The position numbers were made by a program, and so were the translations under genes. Source: Pseudomonas frederiksbergensis (GTDB lineage: Bacteria > Pseudomonadota > Gammaproteobacteria > Pseudomonadales > Pseudomonadaceae). From it: a DNA stretch of 64,000 nucleotides. The notes below the pieces were generated by a model. The model was not told the DNA's origin and did not search any database. It saw only the letters and a program-made list of their open reading frames with translations. This document shows positions 1 through 9,005 of this stretch, piece after piece (position 1 is the first letter of the stretch; every line of letters starts with the position of its first letter). Location of the stretch: positions 4,276,001 through 4,340,000 of the forward strand of contig NZ_CP017886.1 in NCBI RefSeq assembly GCF_001874645.1. Direction: 5' to 3'.

Positions 1-1
1 G

Positions 2-1750
2 ATTCGCGGCGCCGCCAGCGATGGCCCGATGCGCGGCAAGCTGCAATGCGCCAACTTTGCCCACGGCGTGGCCGGGTGTGGCACCGAAGACAAGCAAAGC
101 CTGCGGATGATGAACGCCGCCAACGTGGCGATTGTTTCGTCCTATAACGACATGCTCTCGGCGCATCAGCCGTACGAGCACTACCCGGAACACATCAAAC
201 ACGCGCTGCGCGAGATCGGTTCGGTCGGCCAGTTCGCCGGTGGTGTGCCGGCCATGTGTGACGGCGTGACTCAGGGCGAGCCAGGCATGGAACTGGGCAT
301 TGCCAGCCGCGAAGTGATCGCGATGTCGACCGCTGTCGCGCTGTCTCACAACATGTTCGATGCGGCGATGATGCTCGGCATCTGCGACAAGATCGTGCCG
401 GGGCTGATGATGGGCGCATTGCGCTTCGGTCATCTGCCGACGATTTTCGTCCCGGGCGGGCCGATGGTGTCGGGGATTTCCAACAAGGAAAAAGCCGACG
501 TGCGTCAGCGCTACGCTGAAGGCAAGGCCAGTCGCGAAGAGCTGCTGGAATCGGAAATGAAGTCCTACCACAGCCCCGGCACCTGCACCTTTTATGGCAC
601 CGCCAACACTAACCAGCTGCTGATGGAAGTCATGGGCCTGCACTTGCCGGGCGCCTCTTTCGTCAACCCGAACACGCCGTTGCGCGATGCCCTGACCCGC
701 GAAGCCGCGCATCAGATCACTCGCCTGACCAAGCAAAGCGGCAACTTCATGCCGATCGGCGAAATCGTCGACGAACGTTCGCTGGTCAACTCGATTGTTG
801 CGCTGCACGCCACCGGCGGTTCGACCAACCACACCCTGCACATGCCGGCCATCGCCATGGCAGCCGGTATTCAATTGACCTGGCAGGACATGGCAGACCT
901 CTCCGAGGTGGTGCCGACCCTGAGCCACGTCTACCCGAACGGCAAGGCTGACATCAACCACTTCCAGGCCGCGGGCGGCATGTCGTTCCTGATCCGTGAG
1001 CTGCTGGAAGCCGGTCTGCTCCACGAAGACGTCAACACCGTGGCAGGTGTTGGCCTGAGCCGCTACACCCAGGAGCCGTTCCTCGAAAACGGTGAACTGG
1101 TATGGCGCGAAGGCCCGATCGAAAGCCTCGATGAAAACATCCTGCGCCCCGTCGCCCGTGCGTTCTCGCCAGAAGGCGGCCTGCGGGTGATGGAAGGCAA
1201 CCTCGGTCGCGGAGTGATGAAAGTCTCGGCCGTGGCGCCGGAGCATCAAGTGGTCGAAGCACCGGCAATGGTCTTCCAGGATCAGCAGGACCTGGCCGAT
1301 GCGTTCAAGGCAGGCCTGCTGGAGAAGGACTTTGTTGCGGTGATGCGCTTCCAGGGCCCGCGTTCCAACGGCATGCCGGAGCTGCACAAAATGACGCCAT
1401 TCCTCGGCGTGCTGCAGGACCGTGGCTTCAAGGTTGCGCTGGTCACGGACGGGCGGATGTCCGGCGCCTCGGGGAAAATCCCGGCGGCGATTCACGTCAG
1501 CCCGGAAGCTTATGTCGGTGGCGCTTTGGCGCGCGTGCAAGAGGGCGATATCATTCGCGTCGATGGCGTCAAAGGCACCTTGCAACTGATGGTGGACGCC
1601 GATGAATTTGCCGCTCGCGTTCCGGCCAAGGGCTTGCTGGACAACGGCATTGGTTGCGGTCGCGAGTTGTTTGGCTTTATGCGCATGGCCTTCAGCTCGG
1701 CAGAGCAGGGCGCCAGCGCCTTTACTTCTGCCCTGGAGACCCTTAAGTGA
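2..1750 (+). CDS. edd: Phosphogluconate dehydratase (6-phosphogluconate dehydratase), 5'-partial
   Basis: Converts 6-phosphogluconate to 2-keto-3-deoxy-6-phosphogluconate, the first committed Entner-Doudoroff step, in the cytosol. The frame is open from base 2, so the protein enters from the left edge; 583 codons are visible against about 608 residues usual for Edd, so roughly 25-35 N-terminal residues are missing. IlvD/Edd family features include [14 protein letters not shown], the CDKIVPG cysteine and [13 protein letters not shown], which supply [4Fe-4S] ligands and active-site residues, and the [21 protein letters not shown]-terminal signature. The stop overlaps the GTG of glk by 4 bp, which implies translational coupling. 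Its promoter and any HexR site lie outside the window. The identification is secure. Confidence 0.97.
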   Translation: MRGAASDGPMRGKLQCANFAHGVAGCGTEDKQSLRMMNAANVAIVSSYNDMLSAHQPYEHYPEHIKHALREIGSVGQFAGGVPAMCDGVTQGEPGMELGIASREVIAMSTAVALSHNMFDAAMMLGICDKIVPGLMMGALRFGHLPTIFVPGGPMVSGISNKEKADVRQRYAEGKASREELLESEMKSYHSPGTCTFYGTANTNQLLMEVMGLHLPGASFVNPNTPLRDALTREAAHQITRLTKQSGNFMPIGEIVDERSLVNSIVALHATGGSTNHTLHMPAIAMAAGIQLTWQDMADLSEVVPTLSHVYPNGKADINHFQAAGGMSFLIRELLEAGLLHEDVNTVAGVGLSRYTQEPFLENGELVWREGPIESLDENILRPVARAFSPEGGLRVMEGNLGRGVMKVSAVAPEHQVVEAPAMVFQDQQDLADAFKAGLLEKDFVAVMRFQGPRSNGMPELHKMTPFLGVLQDRGFKVALVTDGRMSGASGKIPAAIHVSPEAYVGGALARVQEGDIIRVDGVKGTLQLMVDADEFAARVPAKGLLDNGIGCGRELFGFMRMAFSSAEQGASAFTSALETLK

Positions 1751-2697
1751 AACTAGCGCTGGTCGGTGACATTGGTGGAACCAATGCGCGTTTTGCGTTG
1801 TGGAAAGACCAGCAACTGGAGTCGATCCAGGTGCTGGCGACAGCCGATTATGCCTGCCCGGAAGACGCCATCGGCGTCTACCTGAGCGGCCTCGGTCTGG
1901 CGCCCGGTTCGATTGGCGCGGTGTGCCTGTCGGTGGCCGGTCCGGTCAGCGGCGACGAGTTTCGTTTTACCAACAACCATTGGCGGCTGAGCCGCAAGGC
2001 CTTTTGTCAGACCTTGCAAGTCGATCAGCTGTTATTGGTCAACGACTTCTCGGCCATGGCGCTGGGCATGACGCGCCTGCAACCGGGCGAGTTCCGGGTG
2101 GTCTGTGAAGGCACGCCGGAGCCGTTACGCCCGGCGGTGGTGATGGGTCCCGGAACCGGCCTCGGGGTCGGCACCTTGCTGGATCTTGGCGAAGGTCGTT
2201 GGGCCGCATTGCCGGGGGAGGGTGGGCATGTCGACCTGCCGCTGAGCAGTCCGCGAGAAACCCAACTCTGGCAGCACATCTACAACGAGATCGGTCACGT
2301 CAGCGCCGAAACAGCGCTGAGCGGCAGCGGATTGCCGCGCGTCTATCGTGCGATCTGTGCCGTGGACGGGCATGAACCTCTGCTCGATACCCCGGAAGCC
2401 ATCACCGCCGCCGGCCTTGCTGGCGACCCGATTGCCCTGGAAGTGCTTGAGCAGTTCTGCTGCTGGCTCGGTCGGGTGGCCGGCAACAACGTGCTGACCA
2501 CGGGGGGACGCGGTGGCGTCTACATCGTCGGTGGGGTGATTCCACGGTTTGCCGATTTCTTTCTCAACAGCGGTTTTGCCCGCTGCTTCGCCGACAAGGG
2601 CTGCATGAGTGAGTACTTCAATGGCATACCCGTCTGGCTGGTGACTGCACCGTATTCCGGCCTGACCGGCGCGGGAGTGGCACTCGACCAGGCCTGA
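1747..2697 (+). CDS. glk: Glucokinase
   Basis: Phosphorylates cytosolic glucose with ATP to glucose-6-phosphate, feeding Zwf encoded downstream. The 316-residue length fits the hexokinase-type bacterial Glk family (not ROK). Visible motifs are the N-terminal phosphate-binding loop [13 protein letters not shown], the [10 protein letters not shown] segment with the catalytic Asp, [11 protein letters not shown], and the EGGHVDLPL sugar-binding segment. The GTG start is set by a 4-bp overlap with edd (GTGA), so the two genes are translationally coupled. A REP doublet follows the stop and separates the gene from gltR. Confidence 0.96.
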   Translation: MKLALVGDIGGTNARFALWKDQQLESIQVLATADYACPEDAIGVYLSGLGLAPGSIGAVCLSVAGPVSGDEFRFTNNHWRLSRKAFCQTLQVDQLLLVNDFSAMALGMTRLQPGEFRVVCEGTPEPLRPAVVMGPGTGLGVGTLLDLGEGRWAALPGEGGHVDLPLSSPRETQLWQHIYNEIGHVSAETALSGSGLPRVYRAICAVDGHEPLLDTPEAITAAGLAGDPIALEVLEQFCCWLGRVAGNNVLTTGGRGGVYIVGGVIPRFADFFLNSGFARCFADKGCMSEYFNGIPVWLVTAPYSGLTGAGVALDQA

Positions 2698-2700
2698 ATC

Positions 2701-2840
2701 GGTATCTACACATCTCGGATGACCGCCAAATCTCTCGTAGGAGCTGCCGCAGGCTGCGATCTTTTGGCGTCTGCAAGGACGCTGAAGATCAAAAGATCGC
2801 AGCCTGCGGCAGCGCCTACAGATGATCATGTGTAGATACC
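2701..2840. repeat. REP doublet nested inside 13-bp perfect terminal inverted repeats
   Basis: Two inverted REP copies (2737-2765 and 2791-2819) form a long hairpin. Outside them lies a second, perfect inverted repeat: GGTATCTACACAT at 2701-2713 pairs with ATGTGTAGATACC at 2828-2840. The unit begins directly after the glk stop and fills most of the glk-gltR gap. It may act as a transcription or mRNA-processing barrier between the metabolic and regulatory genes. No flanking target duplication is visible. Confidence 0.85.
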
Positions 2841-2909
2841 TATGCCGCGATGAGGTCCTGACAGGCAACATGGATCCATGAACGATCAGGCATAATCCGC
2901 CCTACCCAT

Positions 2910-2917
2910 AACAACAA
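2910..2917 (+). promoter_or_regulatory. Crc/Hfq-type CA motif upstream of gltR
   Basis: AACAACAA, matching the AAnAAnAA target of Hfq/Crc in pseudomonads, lies 12 nt before the GTG of gltR in the ribosome-binding region. By family knowledge such a motif represses translation while preferred carbon sources are present. Function here is inferred. Confidence 0.6.
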
Positions 2918-2929
2918 GGACGCCGCCCC

Positions 2930-3661
2930 GTGAGCTCAGTCAACAAGTCGATTTTGTTGGTCGATGACGATCAAGAGATACGCGAGTTGCTGGACACCTA
3001 CCTCAGCCGTGCAGGGTTTCAGGTGCGAACCACGCCCGACGGTGCAGGGTTTCGCCAGGCGCTGAACGAGGCCCCCAGCGATCTGGTGATTCTTGATGTG
3101 ATGCTGCCGGACGAAGACGGCTTCAGCCTGTGCCGCTGGATTCGCCAGCACCCGCGTCAGGCGCAGGTGCCGATCATCATGCTCACCGCCAGTTCCGACG
3201 AGGCTGACAGGGTCATTGGCCTGGAACTCGGCGCCGACGATTACCTGGGCAAACCCTTCAGCCCCCGTGAATTGCAGGCGCGAATCAAAGCCTTGCTGCG
3301 CCGTGCCCAGTTCGGTCAGGAACGTTCCGGTGGTGAAGTGCTGGCCTTCGATGAGTGGCGTCTGGACATGGTCAGTCATCGGCTGTTTCACACCGACGGC
3401 GAAGAGGTGATTCTCTCCGGTGCCGATTTCGCCCTGCTGAAACTTTTCCTCGATCACCCGCAGGAAATCCTCGACCGCGACACCATTGGTAATGCCACCC
3501 GTGGCCGCGACCTGATGCCGCTCGATCGCATCGTCGACATGGCCGTCAGCCGTTTGCGCCAGCGTCTGCGCGATACCGAAAAGCCGCCGCGATTGATCCG
3601 CACCGTGCGCGGCAGCGGTTATCAACTGGCCGCCAATGTAGTCGCCAGCAATGGCCACTGA
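2930..3661 (+). CDS. gltR: Response regulator GltR, OmpR family, glucose transport
   Basis: DNA-binding response regulator of the GtrS/GltR two-component system that controls glucose uptake and metabolism genes in pseudomonads. The 243-residue protein has a receiver domain (about residues 6-120) with the acidic pocket VDDD at 11-14, phospho-acceptor Asp56 in LVILDVMLP and the conserved Lys in GKPFSPRE. A winged-helix Trans_reg_C domain (about 140-236) ends with RTVRGSGYQLA. The GTG start at 2930 follows an AAGGA-like stretch. It overlaps gtrS by 11 bp, so kinase and regulator are coupled. The paired module upstream of the isomerase and gtsA is a plausible target, but that is inference. Confidence 0.93.
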   Translation: MSSVNKSILLVDDDQEIRELLDTYLSRAGFQVRTTPDGAGFRQALNEAPSDLVILDVMLPDEDGFSLCRWIRQHPRQAQVPIIMLTASSDEADRVIGLELGADDYLGKPFSPRELQARIKALLRRAQFGQERSGGEVLAFDEWRLDMVSHRLFHTDGEEVILSGADFALLKLFLDHPQEILDRDTIGNATRGRDLMPLDRIVDMAVSRLRQRLRDTEKPPRLIRTVRGSGYQLAANVVASNGH

Positions 3662-5120
3662 GTTGTTCACTCGCCTGATACGGCGGGTGCCGGTGCCACG
3701 TTCGCTGCTCGGGCGGATGTTGCTGCTGACCCTGCTGGCGGTGTTGTTCGCCCAGACGCTTTCGAGCGTGATCTGGGTCTCGCAATTGCGTGCCACACAG
3801 CTGGAAGGACTGGTCACCGCCGCCCGTAGCCTGGCGCATTCGATGACGGCCAGCGTCAGTTACTTTCGCTCTTTGCCGGTGGCGTACCGGCCATTGGTTC
3901 TCGACCAGTTACGCAGCATGGGCGGCACCCGCTTCGTGGTGACCCTTAACGACAAACCGCTGGAAATGCAGCTGTTGCCGGCGACCCCGCGCAAGCAGGC
4001 AGTGCTGGTGGCAGTGGATGAAGTGCTGCGGCAATCGTTGGGTGCCGACACCGACATCTCGGTGCAATTCGTCAGCCCGGACGACCTGCGGATCTTCAAT
4101 GGCGGTTTGAAACTCGATGAGTTGCCGCGTTCCTGGGCGCACTACGCGCTGACCCTGGAGCCGGTCAATCCGCCGGTACTGGTCACTCAAATCAAGTTGG
4201 CCCAGGGCGAATGGCTGTACATCGCCTCGCTGTTGCCCGAGCCCTATACCAGCCTTGAAGAGCAGGGCCTGCCTTCACAGCAGGTCTGGTTCATCGTGCT
4301 CACCAGCGGTTTTCTGTTGCTGTTCATCGGTCTGTTGGTGCATTGGCAGAGTCGGCCGCTCAAACGTCTGGCGCGGGCGGCGCGGGACATGTCGCTGGGC
4401 GCCGAAGTAGAGCCGGTGGCCGAGGGCGGTGGCAGTGAGGTGGTCGAAGTCGGCCGCGCCTTCAACGCCATGCGCGAGCGCATCAGTCGCTACCTGACGG
4501 AGCGCAGTCAGTTGTTCAGTGCGATTTCCCATGACTTGCGCACCCCCATCACGCGTCTGCGCCTGCGGGTCGAGTTGCTGGAAGATGAGCGGCTGCAAGC
4601 CAAGTTTGGGCGTGATCTGGATGAGCTGGAGCTGTTGGTCAAAGGCGCGCTGCAATGCGTCAAGGACACCGACATCCACGAAAACATCGAGCCGGTGGAC
4701 CTCAATCATGTGCTCGATTGCCTGGTTGAGCCTTACCTGGCGCCCAACGGAAATGGCCGCGTAACCCAGCAAGGCCGGGCGCTGGCGCCGTACCCCGGTA
4801 AGCCGCTGGCGCTCAAGCGCTGCATAGGTAACCTGATCGACAACGCCCTCAAGTACGGGCAGAACGCCCATCTGCACATCGATGACGATGACGCAGCGTT
4901 CATCCTGCACGTCGACGATGAGGGTCCGGGAGTGCCTGAACAACGACTGGAGCAAGTGTTCGAGCCGCACTTTCGTTTGGCCGGGCAGCAGCAGGGGTAT
5001 GGGTTGGGATTGGGCATCGCGCGCAACATCGCTCATAGCCATGGTGGGGAAGTGAGTTTGCAGAATTTGCGCGAGGGCGGACTGCGGGTGACGTTGCAGT
5101 TGCCGCGGTCGGTGGATTGA
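3651..5120 (+). CDS. gtrS: Sensor histidine kinase GtrS
   Basis: Membrane histidine kinase partner of GltR; in P. aeruginosa the family senses 2-ketogluconate or 6-phosphogluconate. The 489-residue protein has TM1 at about residues 20-42, a periplasmic sensor domain to about residue 215, TM2 at about 216-238 (VWFIVLTSGFLLLFIGLLVH), a HAMP linker, a HisKA helix with phospho-acceptor His near residue 294 in SAISHDLRTPITRLR, and a HATPase_c domain with N-box NLIDNALKYG, DDEGPGVP (G1) and GLGLGIARNIAHSHGGE (G2). It starts inside the end of gltR. A REP doublet follows. Confidence 0.92.
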   Translation: MATELFTRLIRRVPVPRSLLGRMLLLTLLAVLFAQTLSSVIWVSQLRATQLEGLVTAARSLAHSMTASVSYFRSLPVAYRPLVLDQLRSMGGTRFVVTLNDKPLEMQLLPATPRKQAVLVAVDEVLRQSLGADTDISVQFVSPDDLRIFNGGLKLDELPRSWAHYALTLEPVNPPVLVTQIKLAQGEWLYIASLLPEPYTSLEEQGLPSQQVWFIVLTSGFLLLFIGLLVHWQSRPLKRLARAARDMSLGAEVEPVAEGGGSEVVEVGRAFNAMRERISRYLTERSQLFSAISHDLRTPITRLRLRVELLEDERLQAKFGRDLDELELLVKGALQCVKDTDIHENIEPVDLNHVLDCLVEPYLAPNGNGRVTQQGRALAPYPGKPLALKRCIGNLIDNALKYGQNAHLHIDDDDAAFILHVDDEGPGVPEQRLEQVFEPHFRLAGQQQGYGLGLGIARNIAHSHGGEVSLQNLREGGLRVTLQLPRSVD

Positions 5121-5127
5121 TAAGGTC

Positions 5128-5195
5128 AAAAGATCGCAGCCTGCGGCAGCTCCTGCGCCGATCACTGTAGGAGCCGCCGCAGGCTGCGATCTCTT
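5128..5195. repeat. REP doublet (inverted pair)
   Basis: Two REP arms in opposite orientation, 5128-5156 and 5167-5195, just after the gtrS stop. The right arm carries GGAGCCGCCGC in place of GGAGCTGCCGC. They form a hairpin ahead of the promoter module of the next gene. Confidence 0.85.
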
Positions 5196-5206
5196 GATCT
5201 TGCTTT

Positions 5207-5272
5207 GTCACCGCTCGGTGACATAACGCGCGCCCTTCGTTACCTGCGTCACCTTCGCCGTTGTTTAGACTC
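5207..5272 (+). promoter_or_regulatory. Promoter/operator module A of the sugar isomerase
   Basis: Contains GTCACC-N4-GGTGAC (5207-5222, perfect dyad) followed by AT, then CTTCGTTACCTGC at 5235-5247 and TTTAGACTC at 5264-5272. The same blocks with exactly the same spacing (10 and 16 nt) recur upstream of gtsA. TGTTTAGACT resembles an extended -10. The repeated GTnAC blocks about two helical turns apart fit binding by an OmpR-type regulator, for which GltR is the obvious candidate. The regulator assignment is inference. Confidence 0.65.
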
Positions 5273-5284
5273 CCTCACCGTCAT

Positions 5285-5292
5285 AACAACAA
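5285..5292 (+). promoter_or_regulatory. Crc/Hfq-type CA motif upstream of the isomerase
   Basis: AACAACAA followed by AAAACAGG lies 13 nt before the ATG at 5306, overlapping the ribosome-binding region. It matches AAnAAnAA. Confidence 0.6.
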
Positions 5293-5305
5293 AAACAGGT
5301 CCCCC

Positions 5306-6565
5306 ATGAACACCTTCCAACCTGCCTTCAGCAGTTGGCTGAACGCACCTGCCCATCAGCAATGGCTGGCCGACGAAGGCCTGCGGCTGCTGGCTTTCGC
5401 CAAGGCATCAAAGCTGCCCGAAGGCTTCGGCAACCTGGACGCACACGGCGAACTGCCGGTCGACGCCCAGGCACACACCATGAACACCGCACGCATGACC
5501 CACAGCTTCGCCCTGGCGCACATTCAGGGCGTGCCGGGGTTTGCCGAGCTGGTGGATCACGGCATCAACGCCCTCAATGGCCCGCTGCGTGACGCCGAAT
5601 TCGGTGGCTGGTTTGCGGCGCCCGATCACCGTGATGGCGATACCGGCAAGGCCGCTTACCTGCATGCTTTCGTGGCACTCGCGGCGAGTTCTGCGGTGGT
5701 CGCCCAAAGGCCTGGAGCGAACGCCTTGCTCAGCGATGCCATCGCGATCATCGAGCAGCACTTCTGGAGCGAAGAGGAGGGCGCGATGCGTGAATCCTTT
5801 AATCGCGACTGGAGCGAAGAGGAGCCTTATCGCGGTGCCAACAGCAACATGCACGCCACCGAAGCTTTTCTCGCGCTGGCCGATGTCACGCAGGACAGTC
5901 ATTGGCTGAACCGCGCCTTACGGATTGTCGAGCGAGTCATTCACGGTCACGCGGCGGCCAACGACTTTCTGGTCGTTGAGCATTTCGATCAAGACTGGCA
6001 GCCACTGCCTGAGTACAACCACGAAAACCCCGCCGATGGTTTCCGCCCTTACGGCACCACACCGGGCCACGGTTTCGAATGGTCGCGACTGCTGTTGCAC
6101 CTCGAAGCCGCGCGCGTGCAAGCGGGAATGCTGACCCCTGGCTGGCTGGCGACCGACGCGCAACAACTCTTCGTCCACAACGGCCTTCATGGTTGGGAGG
6201 TCGATGGCGCACCGGGCATTGTCTACACCCTCGACTGGGACAATCGCCCAGTCGTGCGCCAGCGCTTGCATTGGGTTCACTGCGAAGCCAGTGCTGCCGC
6301 CAGTGCGTTGCTCAAGCGTACCGGCGAGGCGCAGTACGAAACCTGGTATCGGCGTTTCTGGGCGTTCAGCGACAGCTGTCTGATCGACCGAATTCACGGC
6401 AGTTGGCACCACGAACTCGACCCGCAAAATCGCCCGAGCGCGCAGATCTGGGGCGGCAAACCAGACCTCTATCACGCCTGGCAAGCGGTGTTGATTCCAC
6501 GCCTGCCGCTGGCGCCGAGCATGGCCAGCGCATTGGCTCAGGGCTCTATCTCGGTACTTATGTAA
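5306..6565 (+). CDS. AGE-superfamily sugar isomerase/epimerase (probable mannose isomerase type)
   Basis: Member of the N-acylglucosamine 2-epimerase / cellobiose epimerase / mannose isomerase (alpha/alpha)6-barrel superfamily, 419 residues. Supporting segments are RMTHSFALAHIQG, GGWFAAPDHRDGDTGKAAY, ANSNMHATEAFLALAD, PGHGFEWSRLLL (His and Glu of the active site) and SWHHELDP near the C-terminus. Such enzymes interconvert unphosphorylated aldoses and ketoses, for example mannose and fructose; the exact substrate cannot be read from sequence. The ATG at 5306 is chosen because the preceding in-frame codons overlap the CA motif and promoter. It sits between gtrS and gtsA and shares their promoter module, so it probably acts on a sugar imported by GtsABCD. 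Confidence 0.85.
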   Translation: MNTFQPAFSSWLNAPAHQQWLADEGLRLLAFAKASKLPEGFGNLDAHGELPVDAQAHTMNTARMTHSFALAHIQGVPGFAELVDHGINALNGPLRDAEFGGWFAAPDHRDGDTGKAAYLHAFVALAASSAVVAQRPGANALLSDAIAIIEQHFWSEEEGAMRESFNRDWSEEEPYRGANSNMHATEAFLALADVTQDSHWLNRALRIVERVIHGHAAANDFLVVEHFDQDWQPLPEYNHENPADGFRPYGTTPGHGFEWSRLLLHLEAARVQAGMLTPGWLATDAQQLFVHNGLHGWEVDGAPGIVYTLDWDNRPVVRQRLHWVHCEASAAASALLKRTGEAQYETWYRRFWAFSDSCLIDRIHGSWHHELDPQNRPSAQIWGGKPDLYHAWQAVLIPRLPLAPSMASALAQGSISVLM

Positions 6566-6627
6566 CCATGCGGTGACATTTTGCCGTCGCTTCGTTACCT
6601 GCCAAGCGATCTACGCTGTTTAAACTC
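6562..6627 (+). promoter_or_regulatory. Promoter/operator module B upstream of gtsA
   Basis: GTAACC-N4-GGTGAC (6562-6577), CTTCGTTACCTGC (6590-6602) and TTTAAACTC (6619-6627), with spacing identical to module A at 5207-5272. The left end overlaps the stop codon of the isomerase gene. TGTTTAAACT resembles an extended -10 about 55 nt before the gtsA ATG. Confidence 0.65.
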
Positions 6628-6659
6628 GTTTGCAGCGCAAGCACCAGACTTGCATGCAT

Positions 6660-6667
6660 AACAACAA
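6660..6667 (+). promoter_or_regulatory. Crc/Hfq-type CA motif upstream of gtsA
   Basis: AACAACAA followed by GAAAGG lies 14 nt before the gtsA ATG and abuts the Shine-Dalgarno sequence. It matches AAnAAnAA. Catabolite repression of glucose transport by Crc/Hfq is established in pseudomonads; occupancy of this site is inferred. Confidence 0.65.
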
Positions 6668-6681
6668 GAAAGGTACTTCAG

Positions 6682-7974
6682 ATGAATGCGATTTCTCGCC
6701 TCGCCACTGTCATTTCTCTCGCCTCGTTATTTCCTCTCAGCGCCCTTGCCGCCGATTCCAAAGGTTCCGTGGAAGTCGTGCACTGGTGGACGTCGGGCGG
6801 TGAAAAAGCAGCGGTCGATGTCCTCAAGGCTCAAGTCGAAAAAGACGGCTTCACCTGGAAGGACGGTGCAGTCGCCGGCGGCGGTGGCGCTACGGCCATG
6901 ACCGTACTCAAAAGCCGCGCCGTAGCAGGTAACCCGCCGGGTGTTGCGCAAATCAAAGGCCCGGACATTCAGGAGTGGGGCAGCACTGGCCTGCTCAGCA
7001 CTGACGCCCTGAAAGGCGTTTCCAAAGCTGAAAACTGGGATGGCCTGCTCTCGAAGAAAGTCTCCGACACCGTCAAATACGAAGGCGATTACGTCGCTGT
7101 GCCGGTGAACATTCACCGCGTCAACTGGCTGTGGATCAACCCGGAAGTCTTCAAGAAAGCCGGTATCGAAAAAGCCCCGACCACCCTCGAAGAGTTCTAT
7201 GCCGCTGGCGACAAACTGAAAGCCGCAGGCTTTATTGCCCTGGCCCACGGTGGTCAGCCTTGGCAGGACAGCACCGTGTTTGAAGACGTGGTGCTCTCGG
7301 TCATGGGCGCTGATGGCTACAAGAAAGCCCTGGTCGATCTGGACCAGAAAACCCTTTCCGGTTCGGAAATGGTCAAGTCGTTCACCGAGCTGAAAAAACT
7401 CACTGGTTACATGGACCCCAACCGCGCGGGTCGTGACTGGAACATCGCTGCCGCCGACGTCATCAACGGCAAAGCTGGCATGCAGATGATGGGTGACTGG
7501 GCCAAAAGCGAATGGACCGCCGCCCATAAGGTAGCCGGCAAGGACTATCAGTGCGTGCCGTTCCCGGGCACTGAAAAGGCCTTCACCTACAACATCGACT
7601 CCCTCGCGGTGTTCAAGCTCAAGGCTGATCGCACCGGCGATATCGCCGCTCAGCAGGACCTGGCCAAGGTCGCGCTGGGTAAAGACTTCCAGAAGGTCTT
7701 CAGCATCAACAAAGGTTCGATCCCGGTGCGCACCGACATGCTCAATGACATGAGCACGCTGGGCTTCGACGCCTGCGCCCAGGCGTCGGCCAAGGACTTC
7801 CTGGCTGACGAGAAAACCGGCGGCCTGCAGCCGAGCATGGCGCACAACATGGCCACGTCCCTGGCGGTACAGGGTGCGATCTTCGATGTGGTGACCAACT
7901 TCATGAACGACAAGAACGCTGACCCGGCCAAGGCCAGCGCCCAACTGGCATCGGCCATCAAAGCCGCCCAGTAA
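6682..7974 (+). CDS. gtsA: Glucose/mannose ABC transporter, periplasmic substrate-binding protein
   Basis: Captures glucose in the periplasm for the GtsBC permease. The 430-residue protein starts with a Sec signal peptide (about residues 1-23, hydrophobic core then SALA-AD cleavage). The mature part is a group-1 extracellular solute-binding fold: [16 protein letters not shown] at the start, aromatic sugar-binding residues such as [14 protein letters not shown] and MGDWAKSEW. Order gtsA-gtsB-gtsC-gtsD-oprB is the conserved pseudomonad arrangement. A GC hairpin directly after the stop may stabilise the 3' end of gtsA mRNA and raise binding protein over permease. Confidence 0.95.
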   Translation: MNAISRLATVISLASLFPLSALAADSKGSVEVVHWWTSGGEKAAVDVLKAQVEKDGFTWKDGAVAGGGGATAMTVLKSRAVAGNPPGVAQIKGPDIQEWGSTGLLSTDALKGVSKAENWDGLLSKKVSDTVKYEGDYVAVPVNIHRVNWLWINPEVFKKAGIEKAPTTLEEFYAAGDKLKAAGFIALAHGGQPWQDSTVFEDVVLSVMGADGYKKALVDLDQKTLSGSEMVKSFTELKKLTGYMDPNRAGRDWNIAAADVINGKAGMQMMGDWAKSEWTAAHKVAGKDYQCVPFPGTEKAFTYNIDSLAVFKLKADRTGDIAAQQDLAKVALGKDFQKVFSINKGSIPVRTDMLNDMSTLGFDACAQASAKDFLADEKTGGLQPSMAHNMATSLAVQGAIFDVVTNFMNDKNADPAKASAQLASAIKAAQ

Positions 7975-7984
7975 CACCAGGACC

Positions 7985-8005
7985 GCCGCGGGCCTGACCT
8001 GCGGC
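7985..8005 (+). other. Intercistronic hairpin between gtsA and gtsB
   Basis: GCCGCGGG (7985-7992) and CCTGCGGC (7998-8005) form an 8-bp stem with one wobble pair and a 5-nt loop. It has no T-run, so it is more likely an mRNA stabiliser or partial attenuator than a full terminator. Confidence 0.55.
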
Positions 8006-8096
8006 AAACCCCTGATCTTCGTCTCCCTGCATGAGCTTTGGTTCGTGTAGCGGGGGCGTTCGGTCTGGATTTCACTTCTTCAACTGGATTATCCCG

Positions 8097-9005
8097 ATGA
8101 GCTCTGTGGCGGTTTTCAGCAAAGCCTCACCGTTCGACGCATTGCAGCGCTGGCTCCCCAAACTGGTTTTGGCGCCGAGCATGCTGATCGTCCTGGTTGG
8201 CTTTTACGGTTACATCCTCTGGACATTCGTTCTGTCCTTCACCAATTCCAACTTCATGCCGAGCTACAAGTGGGTCGGCCTGCAGCAATACATCCGGTTG
8301 ATGGAGAACGACCGCTGGTGGGTCGCGAGCAAGAACCTCGCGGTCTTCGGCGGCATGTTCATCGGCATCAGTCTGGTGCTCGGGGTGTTTCTGGCGGTGC
8401 TGCTCGATCAGCGCATTCGCAAGGAAGGCTTCATCCGCACGATCTACCTGTACCCGATGGCGCTGTCGATGATCGTCACCGGTACCGCCTGGAAATGGCT
8501 GCTCAACCCAGGTCTGGGCCTGGACAAGATGCTGCGTGACTGGGGCTGGGAAGGTTTTCGGCTGGACTGGCTGGTGGATCAGGATCGCGTGGTCTATTGC
8601 CTGGTGATCGCTGCGGTGTGGCAAGCCTCGGGCTTTGTCATGGCGATGTTTCTGGCCGGCCTGCGAGGTGTTGATCAGTCGATCATCCGTGCCGCTCAGG
8701 TCGACGGTGCGAGCCTGCCGACCATCTATTTGAAGATCGTCCTGCCGAGCCTGCGTCCGGTGTTTTTCAGCGCCTTCATGATTCTGGCGCACATCGCGAT
8801 CAAGAGCTTCGACCTGGTGGCGGCGATGACGGCGGGCGGTCCCGGTTATTCCTCCGACTTGCCGGCGATGTTCATGTATTCCTTCACCTTCAGTCGTGGC
8901 CAGATGGGGATTGGTTCGGCGAGCGCGATGATGATGCTCGGCGCGATCCTGGCGATTCTGGTGCCATACCTGTACTCCGAACTGCGAGGCAAACGCCATG
9001 AGTAA
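8097..9005 (+). CDS. gtsB: Glucose/mannose ABC transporter permease (MalF/UgpA type)
   Basis: Inner-membrane permease half of the GtsABCD importer, 302 residues with six predicted membrane helices. The EAA loop contacting GtsD is visible as QVDGASLPTIYLKIVLPSLR. An in-frame upstream ATG exists at 8031, but the ATG at 8097 is preferred because the N-terminus then matches family length and the upstream extension is not hydrophobic or conserved-looking. It overlaps gtsC by 8 bp. Confidence 0.93.
   Translation: MSSVAVFSKASPFDALQRWLPKLVLAPSMLIVLVGFYGYILWTFVLSFTNSNFMPSYKWVGLQQYIRLMENDRWWVASKNLAVFGGMFIGISLVLGVFLAVLLDQRIRKEGFIRTIYLYPMALSMIVTGTAWKWLLNPGLGLDKMLRDWGWEGFRLDWLVDQDRVVYCLVIAAVWQASGFVMAMFLAGLRGVDQSIIRAAQVDGASLPTIYLKIVLPSLRPVFFSAFMILAHIAIKSFDLVAAMTAGGPGYSSDLPAMFMYSFTFSRGQMGIGSASAMMMLGAILAILVPYLYSELRGKRHE

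Noticed and set aside
6727..8007. 426-codon minus-strand frame opposite gtsA
   Set aside because: Mirror frame of gtsA with no ribosome-binding site or recognisable motif.
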